Shown here one piece after another: positions 36,884 to 49,605 of a DNA stretch of 64,000 bases; within the stretch, counting starts at the first letter, position 1; each line of letters starts with the position of its first letter. The translations under genes and the position numbers were made by a program. Origin of the DNA: Gonapodya sp. JEL0774 (lineage: Eukaryota; Monoblepharomycota; Monoblepharidomycetes; Monoblepharidales; Gonapodyaceae); the NCBI GenBank assembly GCA_027604505.1, contig JADIIX010000059.1, forward strand, positions 62,001 through 126,000. Reading direction: 5' to 3'. Under the pieces are notes generated by a model that saw only the letters and a list, made by a program, of their open reading frames with translations, searched no databases and was not told the origin of the DNA.

Positions 36884-39459
36884 ATGTCCGAGCAGCGCTC
36901 TTCCTTGCCCAATTCGCAAGACTCGTCGAGAAACTCGAACTCTTTGCCTGCTCCGATTGCCATTTCGGCTCTTAACGGCTCTCCCCATATCATTTCTCCT
37001 CCGGTCTCCATCCCTGCCACACCTCCGGTCTCCATCCCGATCGCAAATCCGCATCCTTACCCTCGACACGGTCACCAGGAGTCAGAGCTGCCAGAACCAA
37101 TATCTACAACTCACCCTCCATCCTTTTCGGACTCGCTCTCACATTGGGAGTCCGCTTCGTACTCAGCCTCCCCGCGCTCGCTGCCAGCTTCTCTTGCAAA
37201 CAACGTCAACGGAGGTTCGTCATTCATGAACCGTGTTCAGGACATGCTTGCAGCGCGCAGAGCGTCGCTAGCTGCGACAAATGGTAATGGAAATGGACTC
37301 GCCACCATTGAAGATGATGAGCGACCACCTTTAGTGGTGATGAAGTTTGGTGGGACGAGCGTTGGAACAGCGGAGAGGATGCTTGGAGTTGCAAACATTA
37401 TCAAGTAAGGTTTCGTCACATTTCCAAGTCCTGAGCTGAACTTACAATTCAAAACACAGGTCTTCCGCGGCAGACCAACGTGTGATTGCTGTTCTTTCGG
37501 CTATGTCAAGCTACAAAAAGTCTGAGGGCACCACTTCTCGGTGAGTTCTCCACGTGATTGTCCGTATAAGGATCAAACGATTTGCGAAATGGCACATTCT
37601 CCGATCCTCTGCATGTTTATGGTGTATTAAGTTGTGCAAAGATGGGCATGTGCTACTGGCCCAGTTCTGGTGTCGCCCCATTTCTGCTGTTCTGCGTAAG
37701 CTGGAGATGTTTCTCACCTGACCCTTGCCGCTCCCTTTCGAAGCCTCCTATCCGCATCCGACCTTGTACTCGCACCCAACTCTCCCGGCTCTTACCTCCA
37801 CCTTGTTGAGGCTATTGAACGGGACCACCTAGCCGCGGCTCGTGGTGCCATCACAGATGATGCAGAGAGGGCGAAGGCGGTCGAGGCCGTGAAGGAGGAG
37901 TGTGGAAAGTTGAGGGGCTTTTTGGAGGCTGTTGAGGTGAGTTTTGGTGTATCCATTCGCATCGCGATTATATGTTCAGGGGTTTTTCATCTTTACGTAC
38001 ATGGCTCGCAAAAAGACCATCTCCGAGCTTACACCCCGCTCCCGCGACATCATAATTTCTACCGGCGAGAAGCTTTCTGCACTCATCTTTGCTCACGTCC
38101 TGCGGGCACAAGGTGTACCTGCTGAGTACGTCAACCTGGATCGACTTGTCGAGAGGCAGTTTGGAGACGGGAATGGGGGCGGTGTGGATCAGGCATTTTA
38201 CGATTACTTGACAGCGAGAATTGGGGATGTTCTCACAGCGCTTGGGGAAGATAAAGTGCCGGTTATCACGGGTGAGAAAATCTTGTGGTGGTTGTGATCA
38301 CCGTCCGCACAAGCTCCGATGAGCAGTCAGTTGCTCGTATCTAATCTTACTGCCCTTTCGTCGAACCTCCAGGTTACCTCGGCCCTGTGCCCGGCTCCAT
38401 CCTCACCACCATTGGCCGCGGTTACACGGACCTCACTGCTGCTCTCACTGCCGTCGCATTACATGCAGAAGAGCTTCAGATCTGGAAGGAAGTGGACGGT
38501 ATCTTCACGGCGGATCCGCGCAAGGTGGAGAAGGCCAAATTGTTGCCATACATCAGCCCAGAGGAGGCTGCCGAATTGACGGTGGGTGTGTTTGGGCGAA
38601 CTTCAAGTGGTACTCGCTTAAAATGACGAATGTCTTTCTTCTGTTCTTTTGGTCTAATAGTACTATGGCTCGGAAGTTATCCATCCCTTTACCATGGAAC
38701 AAGTTATCCGTGCTTCCATCCCTATCCGCATCAAGAATACTTTCCATCCCGCCGGCCGAGGTACCGTTGTTCTACCCACAGCAGCATCGGGAGTTGATCC
38801 GGAAGCGCGAGCCGCGGAGCTCGAGGAATGTTTCTCGGCACCACATAGAGCCCCCGACGGCTCTGAGCTACCGACGCACAGACCGAGTAAACGACACGCC
38901 ACCGCGGTGACCATAAAGGACAATGTGACGGTATTGAATATACACTCAAACCGAAAGAGTGTGAGCCACGGTTTCTTTGCACATATTTTCAGGACGCTCG
39001 ACAAACATGGCATTGTCGTCGATCTCATCTCCACGAGCGAAGTTCACGTTAGTATGGCGCTGGGGACGAATGTCAAAGAGGCCAACTTAAAGGGAGCTTT
39101 GAGTGATCTGAGGAGGTTGGGAACGGTGAGTTGTCGGAGTTACCACAGTGTCAACAGCCCAAATGCTGCACTCAGTCTGTTGCATCCAGGTTGATGTCAT
39201 CTCCGATATGGCCATTCTCTCACTTGTTGGTCGCCTCATGCGCCATATGGTGGGCATCGCAGGTCGCATGTTCTCGGTCTTAGCCCAGAGAGGAGTCAAC
39301 ATTGAGATGATCTCACAAGGCGCTTCCGAGATCAACATCTCTTGTGTCATCGAACAAAAACGTGCAGCTGAGGCACTGGCTGCCGTACACGACGCCTGTG
39401 TTTTGGCCATAGGTTATGAAGACGACCGCGATGAAGTTGATGTCGAAACAACTGCGTGA
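36884..39459 (+). CDS. HOM3: Aspartate kinase
   Basis: Phosphorylates aspartate in the first step towards homoserine, threonine and methionine. Exons 36884-37404, 37460-37540, 37744-37936, 37980-38271, 38373-38581, 38661-39125 and 39190-39459 join in frame to about 676 residues. The kinase domain has VMKFGGTSVG, RVIAVLSAMS, GEKLSALIF, a GRGYTDLTAAL block and EVDGIFTADPR with YYGSEVIHPFTMEQ. Two ACT domains follow (VTVLNIHSNRKSVSHGFF and MAILSLVGRLMRHMVGIAGRMF), the usual site of threonine feedback. The N-terminal 140 residues are Ser/Pro-rich and longer than in yeast Hom3, so the ATG at 36884 gives an extended leader; the first KFGGTS-proximal Met is 78 residues further in. Fungi make lysine by the aminoadipate route, so this serves threonine and methionine only. 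Confidence 0.95.
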
Positions 39460-39794
39460 ACAATCAAATTGGCCAGAGTGGACTCCTAGTCTCATAACTT
39501 ACTAGAGCAGCATCAATCATGCATGCGGACTGATCACCATGACTGTCGTAATACTCCTGACACTTCTTTAGACAGACGAACCTGTACAGATTTGCAAAAG
39601 CAATAGATCATAGCCTAGCCTATGACGAACTATGGTACACTACGTATAGAGGATATGCATCCATTTTGAGAGTTCAAGATATACTCTGATTGCAGTTCTG
39701 GCCCATGTGTGAGAGATAGTGGTGAACGAGGGTCATCCCACACTCCCCCGTCTATAATAATCACATCTATTCCAACCAACTACGCCAGGCAATG
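39460..39794. other. Convergent intergenic region
   Basis: 3' ends of aspartokinase (+) and the inositol polyphosphate kinase (-) meet. AT-rich patches occur near 39590-39690. No gene seen. Confidence 0.45.
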
Positions 39795-41671
39795 TCATTC
39801 GTGACAACTTACAGGCTCCGTAGTCTCTCGGTGTTGCAGCTTGCAGAGATGCAATTCTGTTTGATAACCATAACTGGCGTCCATCGCTACTCTTCGTACT
39901 GCCTCTATCAAATTATTGAGTCCTAGGAGGAAATTTGCATCCGGCACCTCCCACGGGCCGAACGTGGAATGAGAAAAGTCTATTACCCGGACGTCCACAA
40001 GATGCTGCAGCTGGCCCGGTCTCCCACTGGATTCCATTTTCCCTGAGATGGGGATCGAGGAAGCTGCAGGCTCATCTACCAATGCATCAACAGAACCAGT
40101 GTCCTCCGTGACGGCTTGCTCAGATAGGTCAGATGCTGCTGCTTCCGACTCTCCGTCACGATCATCCGCGAGTGTAGAAATATGCGATAGAGTGGACGTG
40201 GGAGTAACAGCAACAGGTGAAGGTGGGTTCACGCAGTCGGGGTCGACAAGCTGCATTGGCCGAGGTGGTGAGAGCGTCAAATCAGATGGGGACGATACTC
40301 CCGGAATAGATGGGGTAGGTTTGGGAGAGGAAGTCGCAGTGAGAGGGGGGGGAAGCGGGATTCGCAACGGAGTAGGGGTGGCAACGGTAGGCTTTCGAGA
40401 ATTTGAAACAGGAGACGCAGACGGAGAGGTAACAGGTTCAGGTGGCTCAGACACAGAGGCATCGCGGCTGCATGAGACGTTCGTTGCAGTTGCAGTGGCA
40501 CATCCCAATCGAGATCCGGCTTCTCCGACAGTCACAGGAGCGTGGTGCGAGTCCAGATGGTCTTCGACGTCCAACCCATCCAAATCACCCTCAAAAACAA
40601 CCAGTGCTGATGTACTGTACAGTCGCAACGACGGGGTCGCTTCCACGGCCCTCCGAATGTGCTCCAGCTTCTCCATGACTAGAGGGGCGTACCTCCCGTA
40701 CAGGAGGCTACCGTTCTCATCCGAGAAAAAGCGACGAACCCCCATGAAGAAGGTAGAAGGAGTGAGAGACCGACCGTAGTGTTTGGAGAGTGTCGTGTAT
40801 GTGCGCGCGGAAGGGTCCCAGATCTGAAAATGTGATGTTCGACAGTTGAGGGACCAACAGAATTTACGCACACGACAGAACATCCGTCAGGCCCCACGCA
40901 AACGCGGTATTATCTTGGAGGTTGCCCGAGCAAATTATAATGAATTCAGAAATTGGAATACCGAGAGTCTTCCACCACATCGCACGTCCCTTTGGGAGTC
41001 GTTGAAGTAAGAACTGACTCGCAACCATCAATCCAATTAATGGTATTGTCCTTCTATATCTCCTCAAGGTGAATGTAAGAAGTGTTCTCGGCTCACCGTG
41101 AACTCACCTTGGCACCAGTCAACCTCACCCCCAGACTCCCTGAGGTCGTGGTTCGAGAGTACTCCTCCATCCTCCGTCGCTTCTCAACAGATGCATCATC
41201 TCCGTATAGCCTGGCGCCGAGCTTGAAGTCGGCAAGACACGGTCGACGAAAATGCCTGACAAGATTCTCCATGACAACGGCGGGAAGACTAGGGTGGTCG
41301 GGCAGAAAGCAGGTGCCGAAAAATTTGGGCACAAAGGTCATGAAATGAAGTGATGAAGATGTTGAGCTGGAGGAGGAAGGGTCCCCCTGCGACATGGAGT
41401 GGGCGAGATGTTGTAGGGTGGAGTAAAACTCGACTTCGGAAACCGAGGTTGGTTTCGCGAGAGCACCATCCTGAAGCAGAACGACACGATCGTGTCCAGC
41501 AACCTGATGCTCGAAGGGGACGTAGTTCACAAGAGATGCACGTGCATCCCCCTCTGTTTGCTGCTGATCCGTCTCAGTCTGAGCGACGTCATTGTTTCGG
41601 TGAAGTGGAAGTCCAATAGCGGGATTGGATTCTCGAGGGGAAGCCATGTTCATGGTCGAGAATTCGGGCAT
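39795..41671 (-). CDS. Inositol polyphosphate kinase (IPMK/IP6K family)
   Basis: Phosphorylates inositol polyphosphates in the nucleus or cytosol. Two exons (41671-41108 and 40823-39795) join in frame to 530 residues. Diagnostic motifs are PCLADFKLGARLY (the PxxxDxKxG inositol-binding signature), SLGVRLTGAK, LSKHYGRSL, GVRRFF and near the end VRVIDFSHSTFGPWEVPDANFLLGLNNLI, holding the ATP/metal-binding Asp of the family. Between the lobes sits a Pro/Ser/Thr-rich insertion of about 150 residues (SPSASPVSNSRKP onward), so the protein is longer than Arg82/IPMK. VIDFSHS resembles the IPMK rather than the IP3-3-kinase form, but the subfamily is not settled. Confidence 0.9.
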
Positions 41672-41834
41672 TTTAGAGGAGAAAACGAGGGTGAAGAGCG
41701 TTCTGTCCTTACCGGGTCCTAACGCGTGCCCTCATACATGCACACGTGAATTGGATTTCAACCGAATGGCATGGACGACGATACAACATAGCAAAAAATA
41801 ATCAAAACTTCCCCCCACTTCTCCAAAGTTCCTT

Positions 41835-43709
41835 TTATCTGAATGGCCCCGACACGGCTCCGTCGGGGCATGTTGCATTCACATGCAATTGGTCTTCGCC
41901 AACGGCCCACCCTTTGGCCACCTCTTCCGTCTTGGCCAACACCCTGATGAGATTCCTTCCCAATATTCCCTTGAGCTCCGCCTTGCTGAATCCGCGCTCA
42001 AGGAGCTCTGCAATGAGGAACGGGTAGCTCGACACACCTCGCTCCATACCAATGGGCAACGTTTCGATGCCATCAAAGTCGGCACCAATGCCAATGTGGC
42101 GAGCGCCGATGAGGTCCCTCACGTAAGTGATGTGGTCGGCGATCCGGGATATTGTGGCATTGCGGACATCAGTGCAGTCGATGATGCGGGGATAAAAGTT
42201 GATCTTGATAATCGTAGAACGGGCTTTTAGTAAGTTCTCTTCTCTCAAAGAAAAGCACATATGTGTACTGAGGGCATGATTCAAACAGAGCAACTGACCA
42301 TGACGACTCCGTCCGTGTCCTTAACCTTGAGCAAAACATCATCCGGCACATTGCGTGTGGTGTTGCACAGTGCTGCTGCTGAAGAATGTGAGAAGAATGC
42401 GGGGGCGATCGAAACGCTGATTGCGTCCCTCATCGTGTCGGGGGAAACGTGAGACAAGTCGACGAGCATTCCGAGCCTGAGATAACAAGGACAACATTGC
42501 CATGGATGAGCTCACTCGGTACGGGGAATAGAAAATAAGAATATGGGGGCGCACCGGTTCATTTCACGTACGACGGATCTACCATAGTCGGTGAGCCCGC
42601 CGTGAAGAGGCGGTGGGTACTGGGAGTCGGCCCAAGCGGTGTGACAAGTGTGTGTAAGGGTCTTCCATTGCACGACAAAGATTCGTCGGATCAAAAATAT
42701 TGGCCTCACAGAAACAAAACGGATTTTGTATCTCACCATGTACCTCGCACCCTCCCTGTACATTGCCCTCAAAACTGCCAAGCTGTTGTCAATCGAATGG
42801 CCCCCCTCCATCCCGATTAAGCTTGCTACCCTTCCGGCCCTCCGCGCCGCATCAAGGTCGACCGCGTTGTGGACGTGCTCAAAAGTGAGGGGGTATTTTG
42901 CAACAAATCGCTTGACCAGGTCGATTTGTTCAAGGACAAGAGCAACGTTGCGGGAGTAGGACGTAAAATTCTGTTGGCAAGGGACGTAGACAGACCAGAA
43001 CTGGGCTCCGACTCTGGAGGAAGCGCACAGTACACGATAACGACAGGGAGCGTGGAGCGGCTGACTTTCAGCATTCTCTGGATTCACCTCTGCCCAACTC
43101 ACTTTCCTTCCCGCAGACGATCAATGTCGGTATTGAACTCGCTCTCGTCCAGCGATGTGAGTTCGGCGTGGTTGATTTTACTTTCCAAGCGCCATCGAAT
43201 TTGAAGAGGCCAGTCGTTGTGCTGAGAATCGATTATGTGAACAAGCAATAATCATCATTGTGAATGATGTTGGTGAAGATTCAAGAACACATGCTCACCC
43301 CATCAATGAGAGGGTGTCTTGCCATCAGCCTCCTCGCTGCCTCCAAGCTGGCTGCGTGCACTCTGTGCCCACCACCAATTTCAACGTGGCTCCTGGATCC
43401 AGTGCATCCGTCGACAGTTTCGTACCACACTTCTGCCAAATTCTCCCACAGATCGTCCCAAGCCCAGGTTGCCCTGAGTTGCTCAACCGCCCCTCGTTCG
43501 GGAGTGAGCCAGCCGGATAAAACTGACGCGAAAGAGACGAAAGTAAACGTAATAGCGATCAATCTTACGAAATTGTGGGCAAGTAGAGGGGATTGAGAAT
43601 TTGCGGAATTGCGAGCATTGGATGCGAACGAGGGATCGTCGTCTGCGAGGTTGATATGATGATCGTTGGGAACGAGCGCAGAGTAGCGTGCCCCACGAGG
43701 TGGTAGCAT
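41835..43709 (-). CDS. Membrane dipeptidase (peptidase family M19, renal dipeptidase-like)
   Basis: Zinc dipeptidase hydrolysing dipeptides such as Cys-Gly. Six exons (43709-43299, 43221-43103, 43013-42737, 42661-42555, 42476-42299, 42203-41835) join in frame to 486 residues. The zinc ligands are visible: HND at the start of exon 2, the Glu of GMEGGHS, His of DLSHVS and His of FFSHSSA, with IGADFDGIE near the end. [25 protein letters not shown] and VMINFYP are further family blocks. A hydrophobic segment ([19 protein letters not shown]) at about residues 50-70 of the N-terminal region predicts a type II membrane anchor, as in fungal members; animal enzymes are GPI-anchored. The donor of the fifth intron reads GTCAGT, mildly atypical. 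Confidence 0.95.
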
Positions 43710-44007
43710 TCTCTGAAGATAGCGGAGGGATCAAAAACTAGAACAGAGGTGGGGAGCGTTTCTGCAGTGGTGGGTTCGGGATATCTTAGATGGCAGACGC
43801 GTGAGGCTCCCTGATTGCGACCGTATGTGCGAATGCATTACTACAAACTGAATGGCTGCGTCTACATCCACCCCCAATTACATTCTTATCAAGCATGCGC
43901 GTAAGAGTCTTGTTGTATTTCGCTGACCGGAAAGAACCACGGGCAGTTTCAAACTCCATAACTTTGCTTGGATATATCATTTGTGCTTCTTAGTGGTGCT
44001 GGTAACC

Positions 44008-45695
44008 ATGGATGATGATCTGGGCGACATCCCGGACGGAGCGATGTTGATTTCGGGAAAGGAGATCGTTATCGTGGGGAAAACAGAGGACGTCGAGAGG
44101 TGAGCCTGATACCTACAGAGCCACTACCGGGGGTTTATTTATGAACGTCGCTCAGCAAGTTGCCACGAGGCGCCAACATAGAAACGTATGACTTAGAGCT
44201 CAAGTCTGTGGTGGTACCAGTGCGTATTCTGTACTTGAACTGTCCACTACATATCCCACAATCCTGTCGTTCGGGATCCTGTTTACAACTCAGGGCCTGA
44301 TTTCCCTCCACCATCACTTCTATCAGCTTCTCACGCGGACGTGTGCAACCTCGTCGGGCCTTCAGTTGAAACCATGGCTCGCACAACTCACTCCACTATG
44401 GAAACACGTGGACGACGCGGGCCTGTTCTGGGCGACCCGGGCGTGCGCTGTGGAAGTCATGGAAGCAGGCTGTACTACTTGTGTTGATCACTGTGTGGGC
44501 CTGTGGAATGGTAAATGCAATGACCGAGCGGAGGCACCGCGTTCTCGGTTCTGTACTACTAAATGTTCGATGTTACCAGACATGAAGCTCGATACTCAAA
44601 TCCGTGCCGTTTCCCCCCTCGGTCTCCGCTTCCACGTTTCCAGAGGTGGTATCGATTCCGCAACCTACTCTGACCGCGCAATGCGGCAGACTACTGATGA
44701 AATTGTGAAGGATGCCGAGCGGTGCGTAGAACAGTACCACGACCATGACAGATACTCCATGACGAGGTTGGTACTGGCGCCGCAAACAACCTTCAGTGCA
44801 AGGTAATTGCATACTGCGTGGCCTGCACACGGCTCCGGCTGAATATTGTTTGAAACCATCTATCAATCATTGTCTTATCGCGTCCCCCAGCGCCGACTTG
44901 TTCCGGAGGTTTGCCGCCATCGCTGCGCGTAATCCCACAGTTCTTCTCCATACACATTTGTATGAATCGCCCCACGAGACTAGCATTATTCAAGGACTCC
45001 ATTCTGTGCGGCCTCTGGAATTCGTGATGGACACTTGCGCTTGGGGTGCAGTCGCCCACCAGGTATTTTTCGCACACTGCGTACTCGCCCAAGCTAGCGA
45101 GATGCAGCGCATGGCGAAGTTGGGGTGTGGCGTCGCAACGTGTCCCTCATCAAACGCCATCATGGGGACGGGGATAACCGACGTTGACGGGTTCCACAGG
45201 TCGGGGGTGAGAGTGGGCCTCGGTCTCGACGGGCCTGCATCGAGCAGTGCATCTTCGATTCTGTCGGAGTCCCGACAACTTGTTCTTGTTCAAAGGCTCC
45301 GCAGAGCGATGGCTGCTGGTGAAGGTCAGACAGCGGATGTTACCTTTTCTGCCCGCACTGCACTGCGCATGGCAACACGGGACGCTGCAGCTGTGCTGCG
45401 TCGTGATGATGAGCTTGGTCGCCTGAAGGTTGGCTTTGCGGCTGATGTAGCGGTGTTTCGGGTGGACACGCTGGCTTTCGCGGGTGGAGTGGAGTACGAC
45501 CCAGTTGCCTCACTTGTCGTATGCGACCCGCCAAGGAAATGCTGGATGCTAATTGTGAATGGGCACGTGCGGATCTGGAAGGGGGAGTGGATGGAGGATC
45601 GAATCAATGGATTTGAGAAACCTGATGTGGATTTCACTGTGAAGATGGTGAACCAAAAGGTGTCAGAAATGAGGATTAAAGCAGAGAATCCTTAA
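44008..45695 (+). CDS. Amidohydrolase, 8-oxoguanine deaminase/AtzB-like
   Basis: Metal-dependent deaminase or amidohydrolase (cytosolic). Exons 44008-44099, 44156-44219, 44294-44510, 44580-44802 and 44891-45695 join in frame to 466 residues, the normal length. Motifs are IPDGAMLISGKEIVIVG, VVVPGLISLHHHFYQLLTR (the metal-binding HxH lies in HHHF), GCTTCVDH, THLYESPHE, VFFAHCVLAQASEMQRMAKLG with the third metal His, CPSSNAIMGTGI, and GLGLDGPASS with the metal Asp. GFAADVAVFRVD closes the composite domain. The family is essentially bacterial (8-oxoguanine deaminase, hydroxydechloroatrazine ethylaminohydrolase), which points to old horizontal transfer followed by intron gain. The start at 44008 begins inside the usual first strand; FLVVLVT precedes it in frame without ATG, so a small 5' exon may be missing. 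Confidence 0.88.
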
Positions 45696-46256
45696 AGAAT
45701 CCCACTGCAAGCATTAACTCCTCGCGGCGCTTGACCACTGTCCTGCAGCTTCTTGAGTGCAATGTGATGGATTGTTGGAACCTCTCTTTGGACGGCCACG
45801 CATGAGATTTATTTAAATGCGTTCCCTGCCCAACCCGAAGCTTTCTCTTTAATCAGTATGGTCTTTCAACGACATTTTTGGCGAGACATCAATGAAGACG
45901 ACGAAGAATCCCCATTGTGTGATGAGAGCGGGAGGTTAAGGGTTGTATAAACAGTCATCGACGGTACATACCAATTAGCAAATGAGCCAAAACTTGCACG
46001 CAGCGCCAAGAGACATTCAGTGCGTGGCGGGGAACCTACGTGGTTACATGTTTGATATGGATCTATTTTTGCGGAGAGGGTGGTTTCTCTCGCGTGCACA
46101 ATGTGAGATGAAGCCGTCCCTGAAACTTTTGCAGATTGTTCAAATAGGTTCAAATGTTGGTTTGTAGAGTTGGGAGACAGCGGGTGGCGCTTCGCAGCTC
46201 CTCATGGGCAATCACTCAGATCAAATTTGTTCCTGACACTTTTCTGTTTATTCAGA
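45696..46256. other. Intergenic region upstream of the polytopic membrane protein
   Basis: No gene recognised. The last 80 bp keep an open frame into the downstream start codon without an ATG. Otherwise nothing distinctive is visible. Confidence 0.4.
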
Positions 46257-49082
46257 ATGAATACTTTGCGATCGCTTTCGGGAGTCAGTACACAGGCTGT
46301 TAAAGGCAGCGTAGCAACCATGCATCATGGGGTTGTTGCCAGAACTCCAGAATCCGCAGACCATTATCAGGAACAGTTCTCCAAACTACAGCCCAACTCC
46401 AGCCTGAATTCTGGTTTTAGCAGATCTGCCACTCACGGAACAGTTATCGAAGAAAATCCGATCGAACTCCCATTGCCAACTCCTCCCCCCGACACGCACG
46501 AAGATGGACGTCTGCCGAGTTTACACGGCGAGTACGATAACTCATCAATCGGTAGAACAGCTACAGGACTAGTACACCGGAAAGATGTTGCACGCATTTT
46601 TCGGAGAGAGAGCTCGCGGACACAGGCTCAGGATGTCGACATGGACGACGGTCGGGATGAGGTCCAGACCACATTAGACGGGCTCAGCGGAGGTGCCGAG
46701 GAATCCCGTGGCTCGCTCAAAGTGGAAGAAGCAACTGATTCTCCAGCCGGGGGTTTTCTCACCAAAGATTCGACGATGCCCCGGTCCACTCGATGGACAT
46801 TCATTTTGGGATTGGTGTTGATCACGTTTCAAACTCTTCTGGGGACTGTCTTCATTTGCTTGATGGTTTTCTCTCTAAGTCGAATAGAAAGAAGAGCAGA
46901 CACGTCCGGTGGGTCAACAGCAGTGGTCACGGTGAGTATTGTCAACGAGTATCTGTAATGATATGCTGGATATGACCACAATTTGGCTCGTCATACTAGG
47001 AATATGACACAGTAATGAAGATAGGCTTGATTTCTTATCTTTTCACACAACTCTTCGATTGCTGGTTCTTTTTGAGCTCGGTAAGTCCACAAAAGCCATC
47101 AGCACTAGTTGAGTTCGGAAGTTGACACACAACTAGCGCAGGTTACCACTGCCAATCAAATTGAGCTGTGAGTCCGCCTGTTTTGCTAAGCAGCAGCGAG
47201 TTTTGCACTAGTGAAGAACATTTTAGCCTTGGCCACCTATTCGTGATCCTCGTCAATGTGGTGCTCTCGGTTGGACTTGCAGTGGAAATCTTCTCCCTCC
47301 GCAGAAATCTGCAGTCTCTATTTCCTGATCTCCAGTACTACGGGTTGGACGTCATGATGCGGAACGCAACCATTGCGCTTGCCGCTCTCAATATCATTTG
47401 CGCGTTATGTTGGGCTTTTGTTGTTTGGAAGCTCTATTTCAGACTTGGGTGGCGCGTTTATGCGTTCAACGGGGCTGATACCAAACTGAAGAGTGAGCGT
47501 CATTATGTCACCTCTCATTTCGTTGATCTCATTAGAATCTCACAACTGCTCAACCGAATCAGGGCGACAGGCAGCAAATCATGCCTTCCAAGTTCTCCTG
47601 AAAATTGATATCCTCTTCTTATTCCTCAATACTCTCTACCTTATCTTCGTCACAATCGTGCCTCAGAGATTCTTTGTACCATCAACTGCCACTCTTCTGC
47701 TTTTGTTCTTTTTCGGTGGTCCATGTCTGCTGTATTTGTTGGGTTCCAGTGCGGTGAGAAGGTCGCGCGACTCTTCGATTTAACAAACTCTTTTCTCAAA
47801 CATGCGACTATCAGTCCGAACAACGATCTCCCGCTACAATGATTTTGTTTTGCATTTCTTCATTGGTGGAAGTGATGGCGTACTCTCTCTGCATCAACAG
47901 TTTGGCAACTGGATCCACTGGGTCAGATCCCATGATTTCCGAAGCTGACAAGAAGGGGAAACTCATCCTAACCATTGCTGGTGCGTGATGTTTACTGAGA
48001 GTTTCAAATCAGTCACTGCATTACAAGTCTCCCTTTCTTCTCCAGAACTCATTTCTATTTGCATGCTCCTTGTTACAGCATTTGTTGGAGGATACAACGC
48101 ATACATATTTACCGTCTATCCTTCTGGAGGTAAGCGACATTATGCGTTTTCGAACCAAAAGGACATAGAAATAGTGTCGCCACTTGTACTACTCTCAGGG
48201 TATAAAATTCCACAGAGACCTGCTAAATCCTCGATTGAATGGAGCATCATATAGTGTATCCGCAATTTCCACTCAGTTGCCAGTCGGTTGTGTCTCGCAT
48301 ATTGCATGGATCAGGCGGTACAGGTTGCGATCATGTACTGTGAGACCCTCCTGAACGTATTTATTTATTTATATACGTATAATTGAATGTTGCTAATACT
48401 TGACTGTGTCATCTGGAGTGATGCTCTCTTAGTAGAACCCTCGGGAACGTTCGTACAAGCAGACTGGCATGCGTTATGCACGGTGCATCGTTTTCCTCCA
48501 GCTTCCTGGCTTCCACCTAAGACCGTTTGGGAGATGTCGTACTGGCGAACCGCGGGGTTGTCGTACGTTAAATATGCGTGATGTCTTTCAGGAGCAAAAG
48601 TATCCCCCGGGAACTTATCGTCTCCACTCCTTTCTCCTTCCTATGTTGGTCTTCTCCGTCGAGCAGTTACCTGCAATATGCCAATATCTGCGCACGTGCA
48701 CTCCGCTCCTCGGTCAAGGATGAGTTCCGAACAGTTATGTTGCGACGGCAGGAGCAGTCTGTGAAGTCGGCGAAGTGGGAGGGTGGCAAAATGGGTGAAA
48801 ACGTGAGTCCACCAATTTCTCTCGATTACAAACAGGTTTATGCTGTGGCCCCTCGAACGGAGGAATCAGGAATTGTTGGTGGAGGGCATTTCAACGAGCC
48901 TCTCCGGGTGGTTATACATCGGCATCATCTCAGGGTCCCCAACAGTGGGAACTCACGTTCTGGGATCACGACAATAACGCCTGCGTCCAAAGAATATAAG
49001 TACTTCTGTTATCGATGCTAATGCATTCTCTTCTTATTCCTGCAGAAATTTATCATCCCTCCCAAGGAGGATTGATTCGTAG
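46257..49082 (+). CDS. Unknown polytopic membrane protein, about eight helices
   Basis: Not recognised. The first exon (46257-46931) encodes a soluble N-terminus of about 180 residues, rich in Ser/Thr/acidic residues, ending in the first helix (FILGLVLITFQTLLGTVFICLMVF). Following exons give further helices: IGLISYLFTQLFDCWFFLSS (starting after 46999), LFVILVNVVLSVGLAVEIF, IALAALNIICALCWAFVVW, ILFLFLNTLYLIFVTIV, TLLLLFFFGGPCLLYLL, MILFCISSLVEVMAYSLC and ELISICMLLVTAFVGGYNAYIF. A C-terminal cytosolic tail (ARALRSSVKDEFRTVMLRR onward) ends at 49082 after a short exon. A seven-helix receptor-like plan with an added first helix is possible, but no GPCR, opsin or transporter motif is visible. Splicing between 48130 and 48600 is not resolved. 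Confidence 0.6.
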
Positions 49083-49605
49083 TTCAGCATGTGTCATTCT
49101 AGGTTCACAATACAGCTCTGTCAGCCTTCCCTCTCCCTTGATTTGCGACTTCACTTCGTCCTTGCAATTCAACCTCCAGTCTGACATTCGGAATGAAGTT
49201 CATGGACCGAGGTAGCGGGACGCGGGTCTTCGCTGCACATCCATGTGATGACCCCGATCAAGCTCTTCGAACAATAGGAAAGCAAACGGGAACGCTTCTC
49301 TGACCTTGGTTTCTGTCCCGTGAGGGGCGCAAGTGGAGCCGACTGGTTCGTTTGGGCCCGGACATAACTCACTGTTCCAAGCACTCGCCGTCTTTGAAAA
49401 TTGTCACATTGGGAGGAGATTATTTTGAAAATCAATCCTGCCATTCAGCTGTTTGAGGTAGACTTTGATTGGTACCAATTTTTGTTCGTTGTGTTGCGAA
49501 ACAACAAAAATGCCTAGAATAGTGACATCACGAGGCAAATTATCCATTCATCCGTCCCCTATTCATGACTGTATTTTCGTATAGAAATGTTGTTTCCCTG
49601 GGAGG
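49083..49605. other. Intergenic region upstream of the HemK gene
   Basis: No supported gene. It holds AT-rich sequence near 49420-49590, including ATTTTGAAAATCAATC. The putative HemK leader starts after 49580. Confidence 0.4.
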
